NCBI GenBank assembly: GCA_928212115.1
Contig: CAKMRJ010005523.1
Location: forward strand, 140,552,808 to 140,616,807
Source: Lactuca virosa
Taxonomy: Eukaryota; Streptophyta; Magnoliopsida; Asterales; Asteraceae
DNA length: 64,000 bases
Reading direction: 5' to 3'
The notes beneath the pieces are model-generated. The model made no database searches and was not told where the DNA came from. It saw only the letters and a list, made by a program, of their open reading frames with translations. Made by a program: the position numbers and the translations under genes. Numbering within the stretch: position 1 is the stretch's first letter; each line of letters opens with the position of its first letter. Positions 11,817 to 20,937 of the stretch are shown here, piece by piece.

Positions 11817-13832
11817 TGTAACGCTCGGTTCCTGATACATATTTTAAATTTAAAGATTGTATGTTTTTACACTAGGACTCGGCGAGTTGGAGGCCCAACT
11901 CGTCGAGTAGACAAGACTTTGGACGCGGATTTTAAGTGACCTACTCGACGAGTCGGGAGCCCGACTCGGCGAGTAGGAATGTATGGATGAAACCCTAATA
12001 TTTAGGGTTTGCACCCTATTTAAGCACCTTATCTTGTCCCACCCCAGCCTCCATTGTCTCTCCCAGTCCAGAGAGCCCTACTCGAAACCCTAATCATATA
12101 TTGAGTGTTATTGAGCTTTTTGGTGTCATTTGTGTATGTTTGAAGTTAGAGAAGAAGAAGGAAGCTTGAGAGATCAATAGAAAGCAAGAAGATCCAAAGG
12201 TTTTGGCACATTTCCAACTCATTTGAGGTATAAAGCTGAAACCTTGACCATCTATCTCTTAGATCTCTAGTTAGGGTTCATTTCTACCTTTTCTAAGCCT
12301 TAAAAGTGCCATTCTCGGGATTTTGTGGTTATAGAGGGGTATTACTTCAGATCTGGAACCATTGGGGGTTCCCATGGCATATAGGTGCCAACTTTATGGC
12401 CATGGGAGTCCCATGCATTCATATAAACCCCATTTTAGAGCCTTTTGCCCAAAAACCCCATGCATGAACGTCAAGTTTGTAACTTTACGTGTATTATGGA
12501 CCCTAGGAGGATAGATCTATGTTTTAGATGTGTTAAACCCGACTGAAATCAACTGTATGGACATGGACCTTGGGGGACTCGGCGAGTCGTTCATGGGACT
12601 CGACGACTTGGGGTATGGTTCCCAAACCTTTTTCTGCTTGAATCGAACTGGTTGAGTCTAGAAGAGGACTCAACAAAACAGATGTGAAATTGGACCTGGA
12701 AATCATGGAACTCGGCGAGTTCAAGGCATGTCCTAACTATATGAAGGCGTGCTCGACGAGTTCATAAGGAACCCGGTGAGTCCAGGGCTAAATGTGCTTT
12801 CTTGCATGAAGAAGGACTCGACGAGTTCAAGGATGAACTCGGCGAGCCAGATGAAGAAGGTCCCAACTTTGTATTGGAGAACTCGGCGAGTGTGTGCAAT
12901 ACTCGGCGAGTAAGATCGAGGTTCTAGTGTTTTGAAGATTTGGGGACTCGGCGAGTTGAGTCAACCATACGTTGACTTTGACCCAGAGTTGACTTTGACC
13001 ACGGGGTTGACTTTGACTTTGGATTTGACCTGAGTAGCCCTTGTAAGGGTTAAGGGTATGTAAGGGTAAATTAAGGAAAGTTGTTATGTGCAGGAGTTGA
13101 GAGGAGTTGATCCCGGCATCGAGGACAGTTCAGACTGCACGACATTGAGGTGAGTTACCTTCCTCGGCCTACTAGTAGGAGTTGTTGATAGATGGTTGTC
13201 TTTGTTATAATTATCTAGGTTTGCTACTACCTGATGTGTTTTATGTGCTAGCATGATATGTTGTATGTGATAGTGGTAGTAGGAGGGGAGTAGTCCCCGA
13301 GTTCGATCGTTAGGACCGAAGGGTAGGTCGGCACCCCAGATATGCATGACAATATGTTGATGCTATGTCTCGTGTGGTAGTGGTAGGGGGTGAAATAGTC
13401 CCCGTAGCCGGTCAGGATAAACCAGAGGGTAGGTCAGCACCCCAGAACTGCTTGACATGGGTAGGTCAGCACCCCATAACTGCTTGACATGGGTAGGTCG
13501 GGCACCCCATAAATGCCCGACAGTATGTATGTTGTATGGTATGTGGTATGATGGGGGAAATCACTAAGCTTTGTGCTTACGGTTTCCAGTTTTGATTTCA
13601 GGTACCTCTTCGTCAAAGGGGAATGAGCCGGCACGATAGCAGCGCATCGCACACACATGATTCCGCACTTTGAGATCCATGGGATTGTACTCTGACATTA
13701 TTACTATTTTGATGATATGACTTTGGAGACATGTAATGAATTGATATGATAATGATGATGTTTTTCAGTAACTGTTTTATAAGTAATATGATTAAAAACA
13801 AAATTTTTGGTCTTGAAAATTGGGATGTTACA
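11817..13832 (+). repeat. Gypsy-1 5' LTR
   Basis: 2016 bp, TGTAACGC...GGATGTTACA. It contains about fourteen ACTCGNCGAGT-type dyads (for example 11877, 11898, 11943, 11964). There is a 38-nt near-perfect hairpin at 11940-11977. A telobox palindrome (AAACCCTAA and TTAGGGTTT, 3 nt apart) at 11990-12010 precedes TATTTAAG at 12017-12024. Seven TTGAC boxes lie in 12972-13029, a candidate intron at 13150-13601, and tandem units of about 31 bp (GGTAGGTCAGCACCCC) at about 13320-13530. Confidence 0.9.
13150..13601 (+). other. Candidate LTR-embedded intron (gypsy-1)
   Basis: Strong donor TTGAG|GTGAGT and acceptor GATTTCAG|GTACC. Equivalent signals occur in gypsy-2 (47581-48128), gypsy-4 (45395-45703), gypsy-3 (61195-62010) and the truncated LTR (10018-10458), although the enclosed sequence is the most variable part of the LTR. 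In the 3' LTR of gypsy-1 the donor has decayed to GTGACT at about 28429. Confidence 0.5.
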
Positions 13833-14790
13833 AGTTGGTATCAGAGACCTGGTTTGAGGGATTCGGACACACCTACGGGGGTGTCTGAACTCAAATTGAG
13901 GGTATGAAATATTTTTACGAGAAACAGTTTTTCAAAAACTTAAAATAAAAGGTTTCGAGAAATAACAAGGTGTGTGATGCGTGCAACCGGCCGAGCTCAA
14001 GTAAGTTTTCCCCAAGATACCCATACATGTTATGTTATGAGGTGATATGATTATGAGAATTGCATGCTAGATTAGGGCTAAAGATCTAGGAATGATGCGT
14101 TATATGCTTGTTGCCCTTGTATGAGAACAGCATGCTAGATTAGGGCTAAGGATCTAGGAAGATGCCTTATGTGCCTGATATATGTGCCTATTGAATTATA
14201 TGCTAAAGCTGAGTAATCAGTAATATGATGGCCTGAATAGGATATGCTTGGTATGGTTACTCAATGCTCGAATGCTGCTTGCTTTGTGCTTTTAGGAGTT
14301 CTAGTTATCTTTAACTAACTGGTAAACGAATATGTTAAGTTACATATTACAAGGACTCAATAATTTCAGAAGGTTAGGTCTAGCCCTATTTCGCAGCTCT
14401 TGTTTGAGTCCAACCGTTGTAGGGTAGGACCTCTCATTCGAAGAATTATCTGGTCTTAGTGATATGTAATGGTATTCGCAATCTAGTTAGGTAAAGGTAG
14501 CAGGGATTCCTTATGCAGCTGATGGTGGAGAGTAGGTCGGAAAGTTACCTTAGGGTAAGCCTAGGATGAGATTAGTTTAGAGAGCAGTAGTAGTGGAATG
14601 GACTTGGTAAAGTCAAGGCAATCCTTGAGGAAAGTACGGATAGATGTGGAAGGTAGTATGGGCCCGTACTACTGAAAACAGAGGATCCGTACTCGAGTCA
14701 AGGAGGGCCTAGATGGAACCAGGGAACTTGTAGTGTGTGATACCTCTCGAGGTTATATATGACCCTGAAAATTATGTGTTTTATTTCAGA
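13833..14790 (+). promoter_or_regulatory. Gypsy-1 PBS and leader with candidate intron
   Basis: PBS TTGGTATCAGAGA at 13835-13847 (initiator tRNA-Met type). A candidate leader intron runs from 14001 (CTCAA|GTAAGT) to 14789 (TTATTTCAG|A), ending one base before the gag ATG at 14791. A short upstream ORF starts at ATG 13977 and is open to the donor (MRATGRAQ); gypsy-4 has the same eight codons bar one. It is not in frame with this copy's gag if spliced. Confidence 0.55.
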
Positions 14791-16007
14791 ATGGTGATGA
14801 TTACGCGACATGGAGGGGGAGGAGGTTCAGGGTCAGGATCAGGCTCAGAATCAGGTTCGGGATCAGGTGCCGAGCTAGTTGATGAGGGACTACGTGATTT
14901 CATTGCTTCTGAGATCACTAGAGGCATCCTTGAGTAGACCCCGATGATTTCGGGTCGATCAAAGAAGGGATTATTGAGCTGATGGAGGATCGCCTTAGGG
15001 CGTTTAGGAGTGACTGGGCGGCTAGTCAGCCAGGAGCGCGCACACTGTCCTTTAAGGACTTCAGGGGGAGTGGTGCATCGGATTTCCATGGGGCGAAGGA
15101 CCCCATCGTGGCCAGGAGATGGATTGCAGACATCGAGTCTGCACAGTTGAAGAGCTTCTGCCCTGAGCAGTCTAAGGTTCGATATGCTGCAGGTTGTTTG
15201 AGAGACAGAGCTAGGGATTGGTAGGAGTCGGTTGGTGACTCTCTGGGAGCCTCGGCCGTTGAGGCTATGACCTGGTCGGACTTTGTGACCAGGTTTAGGG
15301 TTGAGTTTGCACCAGCTGTGGAGCTTTAGCAGCTGGCCAGGGAGTTTCTCGACATGAGTCAGACTACAGAGACAGTGGCAGAGATTACCGCCAAGTTCCG
15401 GGAGAGGGCCATGTTGGTGCCTCAGTATGCGGGGGATGAGGAGATACGGAAGACCCGCTATCATGGTATGTTGAGAGCTGATATCCGGGAGCATGTCAGC
15501 TACTCAGCATGCCCGACCCTGGATTCTATGAATGCCAGGGCGAGGAGAGGGAGATCGACTTGGAGCACATCAGGAAGAGGAAGGAAAAGGAGGGACAGGT
15601 GACTAGGGCTTCGGGGAAGAAGCCCAATGGATTTGACTCTGGGTCAAAGGGCCAGTCGGGCCAGAGCCGTTGCAGGAAATGCGGCAGGCCGCACGAGAGA
15701 GCTTGTAGACTGGGATCATCGGGTTGCTATAAGTGCGGCAAGGCCGGACACTTTGGTAGGGATTGTACTGCCCCTACCCCCACCTTTCAGACATCAGACC
15801 TGATTTGCTTTCATTGCAACCAAAAGGGCCATAAAAATGCCAACTGCCCGAGATTGATAGCAGCAGCAGCGCCAGTAGCAGCGCCAGCTCCAGCGACCCT
15901 GCGGCTCACAGATGGCCGGCAGGGCAAGTCAGAGGCTCCAGTGGTGAGGAGTCGAGCCTTCCAGTTGACTACCGAGGAGGCACGCGCCGCACCCGATGTG
16001 GTGACGG
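14791..16007 (+). pseudogene. Gypsy-1 gag (broken)
   Basis: Starts at ATG 14791 with a Gly/Ser-Glu low-complexity N-terminus. A retrotransposon Gag core follows (15000-15540), then a basic stretch and CCHC knuckles at about 15725-15855: CYKCGKAGHFGRDC and CFHCNQKGHKNANC, preceded by an unusual CRKCGRPHERAC. Breaks: stop TAG at 14935-14937, stop at 15222-15224, a stop near 15328, and frame changes between 14937 and 14982 and near 15500. The last exon runs to Val-Val-Thr-Gly at 16007, where a predicted intron separates it from protease. Confidence 0.85.
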
Positions 16008-16082
16008 GTATGATTTCTTCTCCCTAGCTTTTATTATATATTGTTTATGATATTTATGAGCCATGTTATGTGTTTTGTTTAG
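16008..16082 (+). other. Candidate 75-nt intron at the gag/protease joint (gypsy-1)
   Basis: Donor ACGG|GTATGA, acceptor TTGTTTAG|GA. Splicing restores the Gly codon and joins DVVTG to SLHVNG. Gypsy-2 has the same arrangement (50303-50369). In gypsy-3 the two sides are already contiguous (ASG-TFLVNG), which argues strongly that the extra bases are an intron. Unspliced RNA ends Gag after five more codons. Confidence 0.7.
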
Positions 16083-17802
16083 GATCGTTACATGTGAACG
16101 GTATTCCAGTTCAGGTGTTGTTCGATTCGGGTGCTACCCGATCGTTTGTCTCTCTTGCACTTAGCAAGAGGTTCCCAGAGTCTTCGGGCATGTTGGATTG
16201 CCCTCTAGAGGTCGAGATTGCTGACGACCAATCAGTTCGAGCATCAGAGGTTTTCAGAGATTGTGTTTTGAGGTTGTTTGAGGAGCGCTATCTGGTAGAC
16301 TTGGTTCCCATACCATTTCGAGGGAACAAGATCATCATCGGTATGGACTGGTTGAGCCCTAATGGGGTTGTGATTGACTGTGCACGGCAGTTGGTACGTG
16401 TCAGGACCCCAAGTGGGGGAGAGCTGGTGATTCAGGGTGAGAGGCCACAACGTGGACCAACTTTATGCTCAGCAGCGAGGGCTTGGCGCTACCTTCAGCA
16501 GGGTTGCGTCGGATATGTCGCCTACGTCATGGATACCTGGGAGGAGGGTAAGGAGACTGTGAGTGATGTGCCAGTGGTGCGAGAGTATCCGGATGTGTTT
16601 CCAGAGGAGTTGCCTGGGATACCTCCGGAGAGACAGGTGGATTTTAGGATTGACCTGGTTCCTGGTGCGGCCCCGATAGCCAAGGCACCGTATCGGTTTG
16701 CTCCTTGCGAGATGCAGGAGTTGTCTACACAGCTGCAGGAGCTGTTAGACATGGGATTCATCACACCGATAAGTTTACCCTGGGGAGCCCCGATTTTGTT
16801 CGTGAAGAAGAAGGACGGGTCGCATCGGATGTGTAAAGATTACCGGGAGCTGAACAAGGTAACGGTGAAGAACCGTTACCCACTCCCGAGGATTGATGAT
16901 CTCTTTGACCAACTACAGGGGGCATCTTGGTTTTCCAAGATAGATTTACGTTCAGGCTACCATCATATGAGGGTCAGATATGAGGATGTACAGAAGACTG
17001 CATTCCGGACTCGCGATGGCCACTATGAGTTTGTGGTGATGCCCCAATGCTCCTTCCGCGTTCATGGACCTCATGAACTGCGTGTGCAGACCGATGCTGG
17101 ATCGGTCTGTGATAGTTTTCATCGATGACATCTTGGTTTACTCCAAGACGCAGGAGCAGCACAAGGAGCACTTGCGAGAGGTGTTGGATACCTTACGGGG
17201 GGAGAGCTTTTACGCCAAGTCCTCCAAGTGTGAGTTCTGGTTGCGCGAGGTGAAGTTTATTGGGCACCTTGTCAACCAGAACGGTATTTTGGTTGACCCA
17301 GCCAAAGTGGAGGCCGTGATGAGATGGGATGTTCCGAAGTCTCCATCTGAGATTCGGAGTTTCCTGGGATTGGCAGACTATTACTGAAGATTCATTCAAG
17401 ATTTCTCCAAGATAGTCGTACCCTTGACCCGACTGACGAAGAAAGTTGTTGTATTTCGCTGGGGGCTTGAGCAGCAGGCAGCGTTTGAGACATTGAGACA
17501 GAGACTGCGCGAGGCACCGATCCTCGCCCTGCCAGAGGGCGTGGAGGATTTTGTGGTATATTGTGATGTGTCCATCTCAGGGTTGGTCGCGGTATTGATG
17601 CAGATAGGGCATGTTATCGCTTACGCTTTGAGGCAGCTGAAGCCTCACGAGGCGAACTACCCGACGCACGATTTGGAGTTGGGGACGGTTGTCTTCGCCC
17701 TCAAGATATGGAGATATTACCTATATGGGGTCCGTTGTACCATTTACACGGATCACAAGAGTATGAGGTACCTCATGGATCAGCCGAATCTGAACATGAG
17801 GC
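16083..17802 (+). pseudogene. Gypsy-1 pol, first half: protease, RT, part of RNase H
   Basis: The aspartic protease has an intact FDSGATRSFVS site (about 16119). The linker ending VVREYPDVFPEELPG leads into RT with WGAPILFVKKKDGSHRMC, KIDLRSGYHH and the catalytic FIDDILVYSK (about 17117). The frame breaks at about 17045-17064, where the usual 'MPFGLTNAPA' segment is deleted. A stop lies at 17385-17387. RNase H starts near 17420 (TDHKSMRYL at about 17749) and is cut at 17802 by copia-A; reading resumes at 25473. Confidence 0.88.
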
Positions 17803-18042
17803 TGTTGGATTAGATGTCTAAGCCCATAACTATTATTGGTATGTACTCGACCCGAGAGTAGCATGGTCCATTTGGGTTGCACTTCACCGAAACAATTTGA
17901 ATGGATAATCTTTTGAGAATAGTATATTTATGATTTATTAATATATTATAAGTTATAATATATTAATATGAAATCATATTATTTAATTAGTATTGATCAA
18001 GAATTAATTTGGTGATCAAAAGAGACTAATTAAATATGGACT

Positions 18043-18080
<38 letters not shown>

Positions 18081-18566
18081 GGGCCAATGTTCATTTAGGA
18101 TGGGCTAAGCTTGCATGGATAGTCCATGGGGTTTTTAACCCATGGATCCTATGGAAATGAAAGGTCATGGGTATTAGGGTTTACATGGATGTAACCCTAA
18201 TCCACCATACTATACAAAGAGATATTTGACACATGAAATGGCACTAGGGTGTGAGTGAACAAGAGTGGGCCGATTTCTAGTGTGATTACTATTTTCTCAA
18301 GTTTTCAAAGGTGTTTTGGTGATTTGTGATTCCACTTGAGGCATCCACATTATTGGTGCTAGGCTCTTGAAGCTCCAAGGAATCAACCACAACTATAAGG
18401 TATGTCATTCTACTAGATTCTTGTATTGTATATACTTCATATTATGCTAGTTAGGATGAAACCTTGGAATATTGAATATTTGCATGTATAATAGAGAAAA
18501 TATAGATCCAAGGTTTATAGGGTTGCATGTACACCATAGGAGTGTTAGAATGCTCAAAACCCATCA
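17803..18566 (+). repeat. Copia-A 5' LTR
   Basis: 764 bp, TGTTGGATTAG...CCCATCA. A (TA)n tract lies at about 18045-18078. The telobox pair TTAGGGTTT and AACCCTAA (18174-18200) is followed by TATACAAA at 18211-18218. The splice donor AAG|GTATGT is at 18399/18400. Confidence 0.9.
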
Positions 18567-20158
18567 GTGGTATCAGAGCCTAGGCTTGGTTTTCAGTTAT
18601 ACTTGATGCAATTGCTGAAAAAATCGAAAATCTGGCTTTCTGGACAGTGGACTCGCCGAGTCCACTGGGGGACTCGCCGAGTCCAAGAGGAAATTCATCC
18701 TACTCGTCGAGTAGGTTCATACACTCGACGAGTAGGAGGCCCTGAGTGCAGATTTTCGACTTTTAAGGTTGGAATTGGACTAGAATCATTACCCTAAGCT
18801 GTTTTTGATCTTATAAACCTGTTTTTGATGTGGTAATGATCATTCTAATCCAATTCAAAAGATAATTGTCAATAGATTCATGTTTTGTATTAGTTTAATG
18901 GTTAGGCTAATTACATGAAAATTGTTTGATTTGAATTGTCTTGTTCATATGAGTTTAATCTAGATCATAGTTTTTCTTGACATGTTTATTTGTTTATTAG
19001 ATGATCTAAATGGCCTTTAATGGATTCCATAACTTGTCCTCAAGTTATGGAAAACCAAAAGTTTTTCTTTAAAATAGTTTTTAAGCCATAGGTTATAGAA
19101 ACTTGAAGAGTTTTTTTTTCCATAAATTGTTTTATAACATCCATAACTTGTCCTCAATTTATGGATTTTCAAGAGTCTTGCCATTAAAAGCCATATTAAA
19201 CTCATATGTTATAGATTCCAAAAGTTTCTTGAATTGTTCAAAACTTGCCCTCAAGTTTTGGAATTTGTAAAGTTGCACTTTTGAATACTTTAGTTCCAAA
19301 CCCTAGAGTTTTAAATAGTTTAAAGTTCAACCCTTATACTATTATAATATTATAGGTTTAATATTTATAAATATGTATAAGAGTAAAAGTCCATCTTACC
19401 GTTAGTAGGCGTCATTCACGAAGCCGGTCTATAAGGGGGGGTATAAGGTTACTGACTATAAAATGGCAGTTTAATGGGTGTCCACTCTCACCCACCGCTT
19501 CCTTGACTGGTGGAGGGTCGTTAGCCGAACGGGTAGAACAAGGACTATAATTCTCATTAAAAGTATAATTATAAACATAAAGTAACTAAACCTTTTATAA
19601 ATTCCCAATCTTAGTTACTTTAGGAAAATGTGAAAATTGGTGCTATCCCATGAAATTACACTTTGTACCTTACCAAGTCGTTGGTGGAGCATGTGTGGGT
19701 AACCGACACACTAACATGGACTAGTAAGAGTGGCAAAGGGTGACTTAATGTTTATTATAGATCGGTGGAGCGCGTGTGGGTAACCGGCACATCGATTAGG
19801 TGATAAAATTAAGGGTACCAAGTTAATTTGCATGGTTATTCACACCTTGTTTGTGATCCTCGACATCCCAGTCACAAACTTGAGAGGGCACAATCGAGAT
19901 TTAAACATGCCATTGAAAAGTTCAATGAATCTCAAATATCTAGGAGTTTCAATCCAATAAAAACCTAATACCTATTTCGTTTTTCATGGTGGAAATTGAT
20001 GAATCGTCATTCGCCAACCTTCAAATATTTTGTAGCTTGGATTACGACATCCCTCTTCCAAGTTATAAAATATTGTGTTGGGTCCTAGCCCTAATATTTC
20101 ATATTGGGTGTTCTATTAAGGACTTAAATCGACTAACTTGAATTTTCTCCCATTGTAG
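18567..20158 (+). promoter_or_regulatory. Copia-A PBS and leader
   Basis: PBS TGGTATCAGAGCC at 18568-18580. Four ACTCGNCGAGT dyads lie at 18651, 18672, 18702 and 18723. The conserved module with GTCGTTAGCCGAACGGG is at about 19515-19532. Two dimer-type hairpins lie at 19685-19711 and 19766-19791 (GTGTGGGTAACCGRCAC). GATTACGACATCCC is at 20040-20053. The leader ends in an acceptor CCCATTGTAG that touches the gag ATG at 20159. With the LTR donor at 18400 this defines a candidate 1759-nt intron. Confidence 0.65.
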
Positions 20159-20937
20159 ATGTCTGGTTCGGACAACTATGGTCTTCCCAAAACCCTTAGA
20201 GCAAGCTTTCCTAATGAAGATGATGTCCCGCGATTGGATCATGGAAATCATACTTCTCTTCCTCCACCTCCTCCAATAATTCTCCTTAACCCATAAGCTC
20301 GAAGACTTGAAAAGTTCAGGATCACTCAATCCCTATTGGATAGTAAACACAAAGATGGAAAGCCTATATGTGCTCATGTCTTGGACATGAAGCTGCATAT
20401 TGACAGGCTAAGGATGTTGGCTGTCGTCTTCCCAAGGAAGTTGGCTATGGACTGGGTCCTTCAGTCACTTCCCGTGTCATATAGTGAGTTCGTTAAAGAC
20501 TACTATGTGACAGATCACGACATGACCCTAATTGATCTTACCTATTTGCTAATTGTTCCCGAATCAGCAATGATTTGGCGCAATGGTCAAGAAAATCTGA
20601 TTGGAAGGTCTACATCCCAAGTTGACATGGACATCCCAGAAAAGATTCCTTCTCCTATAGGAGAGGAATTGGGCATGGTCAAAAGTTTTGATCATAAGAG
20701 AAAGGCCAAATCTGAGACTGCTCCATGTGAGCCTGTGTGTTTCTATTGCCAAAGACAGGGACATTGGAATCGAAGCTGCCCAGACTACCTGAGAAGTTTA
20801 ATCAGAATGTATGGTTCTGCTTCAGGTAAGTCTACTATCTAACTCTGTTAAGGTTCTAATTTTTGATTCTTAATACATGATGTGACTAGGTTGCATTTTG
20901 ATGGTTGGCAGGATCAAGCAAAGGGAAGGAAGCTTAA
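20159..20937 (+). pseudogene. Copia-A truncated gag with in-frame stop and 86-nt intron
   Basis: ATG 20159, homologous along its length to E1 Gag (proline run, RRLEKF segment, one CCHC knuckle CFYCQRQGHWNRSC at about 20739-20780). An in-frame TAA at 20294-20296 (codon 46) breaks it; an internal ATG at 20336 restarts the frame. Predicted intron 20826-20911 (CAG|GTAAGT ... TTGGCAG|GA), 86 nt exactly as in E1. After splicing, the second exon ends Lys-Glu-Ala-stop at 20935-20937, matching E1. Conservation of frame and length on both sides supports past selection on the spliced form. Confidence 0.75.

Noticed and set aside
13316..13530. Tandem GGTAGGTCAGCACCCC units as a possible CRISPR array or coding repeat
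   Set aside because: Plant nuclear context, no uniform spacers, and it lies inside a gypsy LTR; treated as an LTR tandem array.
13835..13848. Possible tRNA genes at TGGTATCAGAGC sites
   Set aside because: Only the 13-nt PBS complement is present at each site; no tRNA body or promoter boxes.
14781..15494. 237-codon minus-strand ORF opposite gypsy-1 gag
   Set aside because: Shadow of the GC-rich gag sequence; composition (Pro/Ser/Leu) and position follow the plus-strand frame and no domain is seen.
18567..18797. 76-codon ORF with repeated Thr-Arg-Arg-Val after the copia-A PBS
   Set aside because: Created by the repeated ACTCGNCGAGT dyads read in one frame; it starts at the PBS and is not shared with copia-B.
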